Assembly: GCA_963774555.1 (NCBI GenBank)
Contig: CAVZFL010000002.1
Coordinates: 992,001 to 1,056,000 of the forward strand
Source: VRUE01 sp963774555
GTDB lineage: Bacteria > Actinomycetota > Thermoleophilia > Solirubrobacterales > 70-9
Direction: 5' to 3'
DNA: 64,000 nucleotides
Shown: piece after piece, positions 15,698 through 23,814 of the stretch
Layout: every line of letters starts with the position of its first letter
Position numbering within the stretch: the stretch's first letter is position 1
Made by a program: the position numbers and the translations under genes
Notes under the pieces: generated by a model
The model's input: only the letters and a program-made list of their open reading frames with translations
Database searches by the model: none
Told to the model about the DNA's origin: nothing

Positions 15698-16497
15698 GAC
15701 TCCCCTCCCGTCAGCAGGCGCACGGCGTCCTCGTACAGCCCCACCCGGTACAGCGACCGCGCTTCGGACGGCTGGCGTACGGTGGCGGTCAACGCGTCCC
15801 GGCGGGCCTCGTCCGGCGTAAGCAGCACGACACGGGGGAACGCACCGAAGCGCTCCTGCTCGCGGCCACTCTGCCAGTAGCGGCGGTACAGGTCGAGCTT
15901 CCTGGCGACCGTGGGGGCAGACGCGGTTGCCCGGTCGACCTCGACGAAGCTCAAATGTTCGAGGTCGCCCGCTCCCCAGCGGACGAAGGCGTCGGGCTTG
16001 AGCCACACGGCCACTCCGCCGACGCCCGTGAACCGCCGCCAGCACAGCGGCTCGGCGTCGAAGGCAAGGAGGTCGCCGTGGCCGGAGCGCTCGCGCTCGC
16101 GCAACCCGACATACAGCTCGGCCACCGCGAGCGCGTGAGCGAGAAACTGGCTGCCCGGCGTCCAGGGACGCCGGAGCCTGCGACCCCCGGCCGGGCCGCA
16201 GGCCGACGCCAGGCGCTGGCCGGCGGTGTCGAGGGCATAGACGGCCTCCGAGGAGCCGCGCGGGCCGCCGCCGATCCGCCGCTCGAGGACGGTGAGGACG
16301 CGAGCCTCGGTGAGCGCACGGAGCCTGCGCCACGCTTGGCGAGCGTTGGCCGCAGGCGTGCCTTCGGTGAAGTGGAGCCGCCTCAGCTGGTTCGGGGTTG
16401 CGACCCGGAGCCGGTCGAGGGTTTCGACCAGGGCAAGATCGCGCTTGGGTAGCTCGACGGCCAGCCGTTCGACATGGGCGGTACTGACGCGCTTCAT
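15694..16497 (-). CDS. Replication-relaxation family protein
   Basis: A 267-residue protein with an N-terminal winged helix (LALVETLDRLRVATPNQLRR followed by a recognition helix in ANARQAWRRL) and a nuclease-like C-terminal half with FVEVDRATASAPTVARKLDL. This matches actinobacterial replication-relaxation (Rlx) proteins, which nick or relax plasmid/ICE DNA to start transfer or replication. The E-x-D-x-(15)-K-like cluster could be the metal site. It is coupled by 4-bp overlap to the methyltransferase and lies just downstream of the VirD4-like ATPase, so the three probably form one mobilisation operon. Confidence 0.8.
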   Translation of the reverse strand: MKRVSTAHVERLAVELPKRDLALVETLDRLRVATPNQLRRLHFTEGTPAANARQAWRRLRALTEARVLTVLERRIGGGPRGSSEAVYALDTAGQRLASACGPAGGRRLRRPWTPGSQFLAHALAVAELYVGLRERERSGHGDLLAFDAEPLCWRRFTGVGGVAVWLKPDAFVRWGAGDLEHLSFVEVDRATASAPTVARKLDLYRRYWQSGREQERFGAFPRVVLLTPDEARRDALTATVRQPSEARSLYRVGLYEDAVRLLTGGES

Positions 16498-16600
16498 TGC
16501 GCACTCCTTTGGGGGGAGTGAGTCGTTGGCGCAAGCTCGACGGAAGGCTCCCCGGTGCAGGCGTTTTGGCGGCGGCTCAGGCGAGCGAGACGAACAGCGA

Positions 16601-18784
16601 TCATCCCCGCCTCCTTGTTCCCACCGGAGCCTCGGGTGCAGCTTGGGAGAGGCGCGCCTGAATCTCGGCGTCTACGTCCTTCGGGTCGCGGCCGTAGCGC
16701 TTGCGGGAGTCCGTGCGGACTCGCGCGCCGCTGCCGGTTGGCGCAAGCGGCGGGCGGGTCTGGATCAGGGTGGGAGGAGCGACAGCCGCGCCGGTCGAGA
16801 CGGCGGCGTAGGCCTCGAAGGCGCCGAGTCCCTGCAAGTCGGAAGCCTCCAGGTGCGGCGCGAACTCGCGGGCGAAGGCGCGCGCGTCGTCGGCTGTCGT
16901 CTGCATGACGAGCTTGGAGCGCAGGTTGGCCAGCACCGCCGCGCGCAGGTCTGTGCTGAGTTGTCCAAGATTCTGAAAACTGGCGGTCCAGCCCACCCCC
17001 AGGCCGCGCGACTGGGCGACCGCGTCGCCAAGTGCGACCGGGAGCCGCAGGAAGTCCTGGGCCTCATCGAGGACCACCGAGACGAAGGGCCGCTCGCTCT
17101 CCGGCCGCGCAGCCCGGCGCTGGACCGCCGCCCAGAGTTCGGCGAGGATGCAAGAGCCGAGCAGCTGAGCGGCGTCTTCGCCGATCAGACCCTTGGCGAG
17201 CGAAACCAGGATGATCCGGGGTTCTCTCAGCGCGGCGTCGAAGTCGAGGGCGCTCTCGGCCTGGCCGACCACGGCACGGAGCTTGCGGCGGAGCGTGAAG
17301 GCGGCGAGCTTGTTGGCCAGGGGGCTCGTCATCTCGGTCTGGGCGGCGGGGCTTTGCGCCTCGAACCACCCCCAGATCGCGGCAAGCTGATCGTCCTCGA
17401 TTGACTGCACGAGCCGCCGCCGGAGGGACGGGTCGGTGAGGGTCGGCATGACCTCGCAGACGGTCCAGCGGCCGCGAGCCTGCGAGAGCGTCAGCAGGGC
17501 GGCCCGAAGCAGCATCTCGCTGCGCGGCCCGAGGTATCCCGCATACAGCGACCGGAATTGCCCGACGACGTGATCGACGATGAGGTCGGCAGCCGCATCG
17601 CCCCCGGCCAGCAGGTTGAATCCGGCGGGCCGCGGATCGGCGGGGTCGAAGACGAGCGTCTGCCCGAGCCGACGCTTCGGCACCAGATCGGCCAGCGCGC
17701 GGCACAGGTCGCCCTTGCTCTCGATCACGATGATCGACCGATTCGCTGCGAAGTCGGCCGCGCACAAGCGCTCAAGCACCGTCGACTTCCCCGCCCCGGT
17801 CGGTGCCGTCACCAGGAGTCCCTTCCTCGACTCGTCTGGATCGAGTGCCACCGGACGGCCTGTCGCTACGGCGTCACCGAGCACCCTTCCGCGCTCGCAG
17901 ACCTCCGGCGCGGGCGGCAGCGTGCGGCTTCCGACGTACCGGAGGCCGGGCAGCTGTGGCCCGCCGACGGGGACGCCGACGACGGCCGCCAGTTCGTCAG
18001 CGGCCAGCGTCGAAGAGGAAAGCACGGATGCTGATGCGCGAGCGACCCAACCGCCGACCCACGCCGAGGGCAGCGCGCGCCGCAGCAGGCGGCGCTCGGC
18101 CGTGTCGGCGCGGTGGACGGCGCCAAGCACGCGCGCGAGCAGGATGTGAGGCCGGGGGCCGACCACCCCGATCCGGCACACCGCCCGCAGGACAGGCTCG
18201 GCCGACTCCGTTGCCGATGCCTTCTGCTCGTCTCTGACGTTCCGCAGCCGGACGAGCCAGGACGGGACCGGTTCGGTCGGGCTGATCGCCCACTGCACGA
18301 CGATTGCCTCCTCGGGATCGAGCGGCTGAAGGGTGGCCAGCAGCGCCGCGTTGCTCTCGGCGGTCGTCTCGGTTCGCAGGACACCGGACCCGGCGGCGTG
18401 GAGTTCGCGGGCCAGATCGGGGCGCGAGTCGCCGTCGCGCTCCACCGGCACCGCGCGGAGCCCGGGGATCGCAGCCGCGAGTTGGCCGAGCACCAGATCG
18501 GCCGTACCTCGCGGCACGCCGAGACAGTGGACGATGCCGGAGGCGTCCGCACTGACTTCCAGCGTTACCGTGCGCGTCACGACGAGCCGGTCGGGGAATC
18601 GCGGCAGCAGGCCCTGGATGCTGCGCAGGGCGGCAACGATCTGTCCCGGCTCGACACTTCGGGGAAACGTCAGCCGGAAGGCCTCCCGGCGGCGGGCCGC
18701 GCCTGAGGCAAGGGCGATCCGGAGAGCGAGCAGCGCTCCCAGGCCGAGTGCGGTGAAGGCTGTGGCAGTAAGAAACTCAGTCAT
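16601..18784 (-). CDS. VirD4/TraG-like coupling ATPase
   Basis: A 727-residue protein starting MTEFLTATAFTALG. A single N-terminal membrane helix (residues 5-28) is followed by a periplasm- or membrane-proximal domain. The ATPase has Walker A APTGAGKST near residues 328-336, Walker B VSVVLDEAQDF and a C-terminal SFQNLGQLSTDL sensor. Such proteins couple relaxase-bound DNA to the secretion channel. With the replication-relaxation protein next door, it fits a mobilisable element that carries its own coupling factor but no visible full T4SS. The start overlaps the end of the 50-residue gene at 18777-18929, so translation is coupled. Confidence 0.87.
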   Translation of the reverse strand: MTEFLTATAFTALGLGALLALRIALASGAARRREAFRLTFPRSVEPGQIVAALRSIQGLLPRFPDRLVVTRTVTLEVSADASGIVHCLGVPRGTADLVLGQLAAAIPGLRAVPVERDGDSRPDLARELHAAGSGVLRTETTAESNAALLATLQPLDPEEAIVVQWAISPTEPVPSWLVRLRNVRDEQKASATESAEPVLRAVCRIGVVGPRPHILLARVLGAVHRADTAERRLLRRALPSAWVGGWVARASASVLSSSTLAADELAAVVGVPVGGPQLPGLRYVGSRTLPPAPEVCERGRVLGDAVATGRPVALDPDESRKGLLVTAPTGAGKSTVLERLCAADFAANRSIIVIESKGDLCRALADLVPKRRLGQTLVFDPADPRPAGFNLLAGGDAAADLIVDHVVGQFRSLYAGYLGPRSEMLLRAALLTLSQARGRWTVCEVMPTLTDPSLRRRLVQSIEDDQLAAIWGWFEAQSPAAQTEMTSPLANKLAAFTLRRKLRAVVGQAESALDFDAALREPRIILVSLAKGLIGEDAAQLLGSCILAELWAAVQRRAARPESERPFVSVVLDEAQDFLRLPVALGDAVAQSRGLGVGWTASFQNLGQLSTDLRAAVLANLRSKLVMQTTADDARAFAREFAPHLEASDLQGLGAFEAYAAVSTGAAVAPPTLIQTRPPLAPTGSGARVRTDSRKRYGRDPKDVDAEIQARLSQAAPEAPVGTRRRG

Positions 18785-18929
18785 CGCTTTCCTCGGTCTG
18801 CCCGGAGTCGTTCTTCGCAGCCTGCTTCTCGGCTTCCATCCGTGCCAGGGTGAACGCCAGGAGCGCAGCGACGAACCGCTCCAGGTCGGGCGGCTCACGG
18901 CGTTCGGGGATGAGATGGAAGGAGGTCAT
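18777..18929 (-). CDS. Small protein (50 aa) leading the ATPase operon
   Basis: A short gene between the tandem operators and the ATPase. It reads MTSFHLIPERREPPDLERFV and then a helix LLAFTLARMEAEKQAAKND with an acidic end. Its stop overlaps the ATPase start region by 8 bp. It starts 17 bp from the operator at 18946-18961. It is either a short helical accessory protein or a translated leader. Confidence 0.6.
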   Translation of the reverse strand: MTSFHLIPERREPPDLERFVAALLAFTLARMEAEKQAAKNDSGQTEESDD

Positions 18930-18945
18930 TGGCAGGTGTCGGTTA

Positions 18946-18961
18946 GTTGCGCATACGCAAC
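18946..18961. promoter_or_regulatory. Operator-like inverted repeat GTTGCG-CATA-CGCAAC
   Basis: Exact reverse complement of the site upstream of the XRE gene (14123-14138), placed just upstream of the leftward ATPase operon. A second, slightly degenerate copy begins 34 bp away. Confidence 0.65.
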
Positions 18962-18979
18962 AAAGTGACCTTCCAGCTT

Positions 18980-18995
18980 GTTGCGTATACGAAAC
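18980..18995. promoter_or_regulatory. Degenerate third operator-like copy, GTTGCG-TATA-CGAAAC
   Basis: Differs from a perfect inverted repeat by one base in the right arm. The 34-bp offset from the first site (about three helical turns) puts the two on the same DNA face, allowing cooperative binding. Confidence 0.55.
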
Positions 18996-19035
18996 AAATG
19001 CAAGCGAGCAAGCAGGGAATTGGCGTTAACGACGC

Positions 19036-19194
19036 TCACGACTTCCCCCCTGACGGCCAGAGCAGCCGGAGCAGGCCGAGAACCACCGCCAGCGAGACGA
19101 GCACCGGCACCGCCTGGGTCGCGTATCTCGCCAGGGTCGGCAAGAGCAAACACACGGCGAGAAGACCCAGGACGATGCCCGATGCCCGATTCAC
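19036..19194 (-). CDS. Small membrane protein (52 aa)
   Basis: GTG start at 19194 preceded by AAAGGAGAG at ideal distance. The protein is mostly two membrane helices (GIVLGLLAVCLLLPTLARY; VPVLVSLAVVLGLLRLLW). It lies upstream of the tandem operators on the same strand as the ATPase and could be a transfer-related membrane peptide. Function unknown. Confidence 0.65.
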   Translation of the reverse strand: MNRASGIVLGLLAVCLLLPTLARYATQAVPVLVSLAVVLGLLRLLWPSGGKS

Positions 19195-19337
19195 AATTGA
19201 CTCTCCTTTCGGATCGACGGCGGCGGACTTCGCCACGCCACCGAACCGCTCGATGGCACCCCCAACGCCAGCAGCCCCGACAAGCGAGCAGCCATAAACC
19301 CGCCAGGGCTAGGCATGGATTCGGGGAGAATCCGCGT

Positions 19338-19748
19338 GTGACCCGGCGAGCGACGAACCGGCAGCGGAAGGCCCTGCTCCAGCAGGCCGAGCGGGTGATC
19401 CGCCAACGCTACGCCGAGTTCGATCTGAGTCTCACCGATATCGCCGAGGCGGTCGGCGCCTCACCCCGGGAGCTTCAGCGGACGTTCCGAGGGGCGGCTG
19501 ACACCGAATTTCGGGCGGTCCTGCTTGGGGTCCGCATGGAAGCCGCGCACCGGCTCCTGAGCCGGGAGAAAACCGGCCTGACGGTGCGGGCTGCCGCGCA
19601 GGCAGTCGGCTATCGCGGGCCGTCCGGCTTCCGGGCGGCCTTCCGGCGCTTCTACGGCGAGCCGCCGTCCTCAGTCCAGCCAGAGCCACCGCAGTACCTC
19701 GGCACCGTGGACGAGCCTGCGGTCGCCCCGCCTATCGAGTGGGACTGA
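19338..19748 (+). CDS. AraC-type DNA-binding protein (HTH only)
   Basis: A 136-residue protein from a GTG at 19338 after GGGGAGAA. It consists essentially of a double helix-turn-helix AraC domain: LSLTDIAEAVGASPRELQRT, then LTVRAAAQAVGYRGPSGFRA with the family's closing GYRGPSGFRAAFRRFYGEPP. No effector-binding domain is present. It faces away from the ATPase operon, with the operator cluster between them, and might regulate island transfer. The short proline-rich C-terminus is unremarkable. Confidence 0.88.
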   Translation: MTRRATNRQRKALLQQAERVIRQRYAEFDLSLTDIAEAVGASPRELQRTFRGAADTEFRAVLLGVRMEAAHRLLSREKTGLTVRAAAQAVGYRGPSGFRAAFRRFYGEPPSSVQPEPPQYLGTVDEPAVAPPIEWD

Positions 19749-20251
19749 CGGAATAGAAAAAGACCCGGTCCTTGTACCTGTGCGCGCTGGAGTGCGTTCA
19801 GGGAAAGGGGTCCGGGTCAGGTCGCGGTCGGCTTTGGTTTTGTCCGTGGGACGGGCCAGAAACCGGACGCAGCCGAGGTCCATGTGATGTGCGACGGGAG
19901 CGAACCAGTGGAGCGTTCACTCCCTGGGGGAAAGATGTTAAGGCATCAGTCCCGAGTAGACCGTAACGGACGTCTACCCCCTAAAGCGATGGATGAGGTC
20001 GGGCGCACCCGAGTTACCCGTGGCCGTCACCCTGCCTCAGTGTCACCTCCAGCGTGGAAACGGCTGACCTACCGCTAGTCCCAATTGTCTACAGAGAGTT
20101 CGCGCTGTCAACAGGGGAAGCTCCACAAAAACTTGCGCTGCCTAAGCCAAAAGCGGTAGGGTCGGAAGGTTTGCCTTAAGGCAAATCGGTACCAGGCGGC
20201 GAGTTCAGAGGTTAAGGTGGAGCGACTCCAAGATGTGCCGACACCCCAGGC
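19749..20251. other. 500-bp non-coding stretch with RNA-like structure
   Basis: No convincing protein. Several short complementary segments occur in order: AGTG/CACT near 19910, TAGA...TCTA near 19957-19978, GGGGG near 19926 with CCCCC near 19978, and GAGG with CCTC further on. This nested pattern could be a structured RNA between about 19880 and 20080. It does not match a group I intron core that I can recognise. Confidence 0.3.
20170..20185. promoter_or_regulatory. Perfect 16-bp palindrome TTTGCCTTAAGGCAAA
   Basis: A perfect dyad in the non-coding region just beyond the end of the IS481-like relic. It could be an operator or part of an element end. No gene starts close by. Confidence 0.4.
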
Positions 20252-21247
20252 TCATCTGACCTCCATCTTGCGGGCACCGTAGACGATGTCCGCTGGGATC
20301 TGGCCGCCGGTGAGGCGGCCGTGGTGAACACGGTCGTAGTTGTAGAAGCGAAGGTAGGCGTCGAGCTCGCGCCGCAGGCCGCTCAGGCGAGGGTGCAGGT
20401 AGCGGGCAAAGGCGGGCCGCCAGCACTCGTCGAGGATCGTCTTGTGCAGTGCCTCGACGTTGCCGTTGGTCTGCGGGCGGCCGGCGTGGATGCGGGTGTG
20501 GCGTGCCTCCAGCCGTTTGGTGGTCTTGGTGAACTCACCCTTGAACTCGTTGCCGTTGTCGGAGAGCAAGCGCTCCAGGCGCCAGCCTGCCGTCTCGCAG
20601 GTCCTGGCGACCCGGCGGGCGAGCTTGGAGGTCTGTTTGCGCGTTCGGATTGCTCGGCTTGCCGGTCTGGCAGACCACCAACTCAGCCCAGGCGATAGGA
20701 GGAGGCGACGTCGATCGCGGTGAGCTGCCAGATCGAGCCCTCGGTGCCCCGCAGGCGGCCGACGAAGAAGCAGTCGATGCCGACCAGCTCGCCGGGCCGG
20801 GAGACATCGATATGGCGCTCTGGGCCGGGATCGCGAGGCGGCTCGTAGGGAGCTGCGTAGCCGGCGACCAGCGCGAGCCGCTTGGTCCGCGTGTTGAGGC
20901 CGTGACGGCAGAGCACCTTCCAGACCCCGTTGGGCGAGACGACGATGCCGCCCCACTTGTGGCCGGCCAGCTCGCCGGACGACGCGCTTGGGCCCAAGTC
21001 CCGGATGGGCGATCGAGAAGCTGAGGATCCGCTCCTCGATCATCTTCGGCAGCTGGTTGGGCATCTTCGGGCGCCGCCGCTCTCTTGGGCGCAGCATCTC
21101 CAGGCCGTGGCGGTCGACCTGGCGCTTCCAGGCGTAGTAGGTCGAGCGGTGCACCCCGAAGCGCCGGCAGGCCTCCGCGACGCTGGTGCGGGCGGCCTCG
21201 GCGAAGAGGGCCTGGCGATAGCCGAACAGCACGTCATCCTTGGTCAT
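20252..21247 (-). pseudogene. IS481-like transposase, frameshifted
   Basis: The N-terminus (MTKDDVLFGYRQALFAEAAR with helix-turn-helix ACRRFGVHRSTYYAWKRQ) and C-terminus (LSDNGNEFKGEF, TNGNVEALHKTILDECW) lie in one frame. The middle lies in another, with PNGVWKVLCRHGLNTRTKR and the first catalytic Asp in LTAIDVASSYRLG. The frame leaves near 20990 and returns near 20650. Assembled, it is a DDE transposase of about 330 residues with all three acidic residues. Two frame changes in a non-programmed place suggest an inactive copy or sequencing error. I cannot define its terminal repeats. Confidence 0.8.
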
Positions 21248-21303
21248 GCGACTCCCTTTCTGAACTTCATTGGCGTGAAGCCAGGAGCCTGAGTCGCAGC
21301 GCG

Positions 21304-21337
21304 GACAGCCCCCGACCCAGCTGGGTCGGGGGCTGTC
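21304..21337. terminator. 34-bp perfect palindrome, terminator-like
   Basis: The arms GACAGCCCCCGACCCAG and CTGGGTCGGGGGCTGTC abut with no loop. There is no T-run, so it may be a bidirectional terminator at the IS boundary or part of the element end. Confidence 0.5.
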
Positions 21338-21456
21338 GTGCTTGAAGGGCTATAGATCTCCCGAGAAGTGTCGGGAGAACTTGGAGTCAGTTCAGGTTAA
21401 GGCCTCGTACCTCGTCACCACAGCACCGACATCAAAACGTAGAAAGGAGGAACCGC

Positions 21457-21654
21457 ATGGGACGGGCGAGAGAACTCATCGCTCAGGCCCGCACTCGGGA
21501 CCCACGTCCCGAGCCCGACGCCGCCGCCCAGCAGCACGGCGCTCGCCGCGCTCAGGGTGACGGCTCGATCACGGTCATTCGTGATTGGGATCAGCCTGAG
21601 CAGCCCGCCGATGCGCCCGTTGTCGATCGCGCCGCCGAGCGCGTCTTCGACTGA
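21457..21654 (+). CDS. Short peptide (65 aa) upstream of the ThiF-like gene
   Basis: Begins MGRARELIAQARTRDPRPEP after a strong AGAAAGGAGG Shine-Dalgarno sequence. The middle is low-complexity and Ala/Gln-rich, then DGSITVIRDWDQPEQPADAP and an acidic end AAERVFD. It is soluble and probably disordered, without Cys or a terminal Gly-Gly. A terminator-like hairpin and 74 bp separate it from the ThiF/E1-like gene. By analogy with MccA/MccB, a short peptide before an E1-like adenylating enzyme could be its substrate, but that is an inference from order only. Confidence 0.6.
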   Translation: MGRARELIAQARTRDPRPEPDAAAQQHGARRAQGDGSITVIRDWDQPEQPADAPVVDRAAERVFD

Positions 21655-21663
21655 GGCGTAGAC

Positions 21664-21705
21664 GCAGGGGCGGGTGGGGACCCGCGCTGCCCGCCCCTGC
21701 TTTCT
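21664..21705 (+). terminator. Terminator-like hairpin between peptide and ThiF gene
   Basis: An 11-bp stem GCAGGGGCGGG/CCCGCCCCTGC with a 15-base loop followed by TTTCT. It would let the peptide be made in excess over the downstream enzyme, as with precursor peptides. Confidence 0.6.
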
Positions 21706-21728
21706 CAGCCCCGGATGCGGACAGAAGA

Positions 21729-22748
21729 ATGGACGACTTCTACAAAAACCTGCGTGGGCGGATCGACCGCCGCCATATTGCCCCGGTAACTATCACCATC
21801 GTCGGTTTGGGTCGGGTTGGCGCTTGGGTCGCCTTGGAGCTGGCGCGCGTGGGACCACGCCGCTTGGTGTTGGTCGACGGCGACGATTTGGAGGTCTCGA
21901 ACTTGGCGGGGCACCCGCTGCCTGCCGAGAACGTCAACACAAACAAGGCCGAAGCGATGGCCCGATGGCTTCAACAAGAAGTGCCACGGATCGAGACGGT
22001 CGCGATTCCATTTTTCATCGACGACGACACGACCGACGAGCAGGTATTCGCCGATGTGATCGGACCGGCGTCGGTTGTGATTGTCGCTACCGACGATCTG
22101 GAAACCCAGCGTCGGACCGCAGGACTGGCGCGGCTCGCGGAGGTGCCGGCGATCGTGCCGGGCATCGCGGCGGACGGCAGCGGCCGGGGCGAGGCCTTCC
22201 TATCGCTGAGCGAGGACGAGCCGTGCGTGGAGTGCTTCGACGGCTTCCGCCCGGCGGGCAGCCCGGTTCGGGGTGAGGCGGCGGTGGCGCTCGACGCCGC
22301 TCCGGCCGTTCACCTGGCTTTCGCGCTGACGCTTGCCGTGCTTGATCCGACCTCCCGCGAGGCCGAGTTGCTGACCCCGCTGCGGGAGGGCGGGCCGGTG
22401 CCACAGTTGTTCCGGGCTTGGCCCCCTGGCGCGCCCGAGCTCGCCCACGCCGACGACGGGCGGACCGAGGTTCCCTGGCGTCCGAACTGCCCCGGCTGCG
22501 GCGGGCGGCGCGAACCCGTTTTGACGCGACGGCGGCTGCTCCGTCAGCGGCGCGAACAGCGCCGCGCCCGGCGACCGCGACAGCTTCCACGGTGGTTGGT
22601 CCGGCTGCTCTACGTCCTCGAGTTGATCTTGCTGATCGCCTCCGATGCCAGCGGCGGGGTGGTCGTGGCGACGATGGCGGCGAGCCTGACCCTCGGCCTC
22701 GGCTTCTGGATGGGACGCCGTGTTCCGCTCGCGGCCAGGCCGGGATAG
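21729..22748 (+). CDS. ThiF/E1-like adenylyltransferase with C-terminal membrane helices
   Basis: A 339-residue protein. Residues 20-150 form an E1/ThiF Rossmann fold: ITIVGLGRVGAWVALELARV (GxGxxG), LVLVDGDDLEVSNLAGH and a VVIVATDDLE segment. The E1-like activation Cys is not obvious; DEPCVECFDGF at about 158-168 and CPGCGG at about 255 hold candidates, or bind zinc. An arginine-rich linker leads to a hydrophobic C-terminus (LVRLLYVLELILLIA; VVVATMAASLTLGLGFWMG), which would anchor the enzyme in the membrane, unusual for ThiF proteins. The stop lies 3 bp before the next gene. Its last codons recur in a duplication at 23.5 kb. Confidence 0.82.
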   Translation: MDDFYKNLRGRIDRRHIAPVTITIVGLGRVGAWVALELARVGPRRLVLVDGDDLEVSNLAGHPLPAENVNTNKAEAMARWLQQEVPRIETVAIPFFIDDDTTDEQVFADVIGPASVVIVATDDLETQRRTAGLARLAEVPAIVPGIAADGSGRGEAFLSLSEDEPCVECFDGFRPAGSPVRGEAAVALDAAPAVHLAFALTLAVLDPTSREAELLTPLREGGPVPQLFRAWPPGAPELAHADDGRTEVPWRPNCPGCGGRREPVLTRRRLLRQRREQRRARRPRQLPRWLVRLLYVLELILLIASDASGGVVVATMAASLTLGLGFWMGRRVPLAARPG

Positions 22749-22751
22749 GGG

Positions 22752-22976
22752 GTGCTGGCCTTGCTTTGGATGCGGTTTCTATATCTCGGCCCGCTCGGCA
22801 AGGCGGTCGCGGTGATCGTCTTGCTCTACGGGACGGGATGGCTGGCCGGAACGCTCGGCTGGCACTCGATGGCGCGGCAGCTTGGCTCGTCCGCGCTCCT
22901 GATTCTCTCCGTCTTGGTGACGGCGTTGATCCTCCGCTGGATCTGGAACAGCTACACCGGCCCGCGCGAGTCCTGA
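22752..22976 (+). CDS. Small two-helix membrane protein (74 aa)
   Basis: GTG start 3 bp after the ThiF stop (an ATG at 22770 is the alternative and is conserved in the duplicate). Two membrane helices: GPLGKAVAVIVLLYGTGWLA and LGSSALLILSVLVTALILRW. Position and spacing imply co-translation with the ThiF-like enzyme. A broken duplicate lies at 23607-23814. It may be a transporter, immunity or anchoring partner; sequence alone does not say. Confidence 0.7.
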   Translation: MLALLWMRFLYLGPLGKAVAVIVLLYGTGWLAGTLGWHSMARQLGSSALLILSVLVTALILRWIWNSYTGPRES

Positions 22977-22992
22977 CCTGCTGCCCGCCGCA

Positions 22993-23451
22993 TCATCCGT
23001 ACCGATAGATCGCGCTGGCCGCCTGGCAAGATTCGCCGGAGCCAAGTCGCTTGGCCTCGACGCTCGCCCGCACCCACGCCAGCGGCTCAGACGCTTCGAT
23101 AAACACATGCTCCCAGCGCCCTTGGCTGTCGGTGGTGCCGTAATCGTCCTTATACGTCGTACCGCCATATGCCGAGTTCGCGCGGTATCTGAGCGCTCCT
23201 TCGACCGGGCGGCCTCGCTCACAGGCTGGCTTGGGTGAGCTGACCCTGCCGTAGTAGGCCTGACAAGTACTGCAGTTGACCCTCCCAGCTTTCCGGAGCT
23301 TGATTGTGATCGTGACCGGGTACGCACTCGGTTGCGAATGGGCGCGCTCGGCCTCGACGCCTCCGGCCACGAGCATCCCAACCAGCAGGAGGGTCGCTAG
23401 CGAAATCACTCGACGCATCGTTTCCCTCTGCCTGCGTCTGCCTATTGCCAC
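22993..23451 (-). CDS. Secreted Cys-containing protein, copy 1
   Basis: I choose the GTG at 23451 since its context (GGAGG then GTGGCAAT) is conserved in the duplicate. An ATG at 23418 is possible. A signal peptide (ISLATLLLVGMLVAGGVEA) precedes an about 110-residue beta-rich domain with VNCSTCQAYYGRVSSPKPAC (CxxC plus a third Cys), YRANSAYGGTTYKDDYGTTD, QGRWEHVFIEASEPLAWVRA and a final Cys. This resembles a small extracytoplasmic Ig-like or carboxypeptidase-regulatory-like fold stabilised by disulfides. The partner at 23811-24248 shares every Cys. Function unknown. Confidence 0.75.
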   Translation of the reverse strand: MAIGRRRQRETMRRVISLATLLLVGMLVAGGVEAERAHSQPSAYPVTITIKLRKAGRVNCSTCQAYYGRVSSPKPACERGRPVEGALRYRANSAYGGTTYKDDYGTTDSQGRWEHVFIEASEPLAWVRASVEAKRLGSGESCQAASAIYRYG

Positions 23452-23606
23452 GTTTACTACCTCCCCGCTGCCTCGTTGAGTGGTACGCCTAGAGTCCTTT
23501 AAGCCGGGGTACTTTAGACCGTGGAGCCATAAGCCGCAACCAGGATGGGACGCCGTGTTCCGCTCGCGGCCAGGCCGGGGGCAGCGGGGCGCTGGCCCTG
23601 CTTTGG

Positions 23607-23814
23607 ATGCGGTTCCTGTACCTCGGCCTGGTCGGCAAGGCCGTGACGGTGATCGCGATCCTGTACGGGAGCGGCTGGCAGGCGGGGTCGCTCGCCGGGT
23701 CAGCTCGCTCACCAGCTGGGAGCGACTGCGCTCAATGTCCTGGGACTCCTGCTGACGGTGGCCGTTATCCGCTGGCTCTGGCCAGCTTCACCGGCAAGGC
23801 TGGCGAATAGCTAG
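23607..23814 (+). pseudogene. Broken duplicate of the small membrane protein
   Basis: Reads MRFLYLGLVGKAVTVIAILY like the intact copy, then shifts frame near 23700 into LAHQLGATALNVLGLLLTVA and RWLWPASPARLANS, which matches the second helix region. One indel destroyed the gene. The upstream GTG of the intact copy is also lost. Confidence 0.7.

Noticed and set aside
14702..16534. A single 610-residue protein fusing the methyltransferase to upstream sequence
   Set aside because: The part upstream of 15697 is a shadow of the replication-relaxation gene; the GTG at 15697 with GTGA overlap and SD gives the natural start.
19880..20080. Group I intron
   Set aside because: The conserved P, Q, R and S sequences are not recognisable despite several helices.
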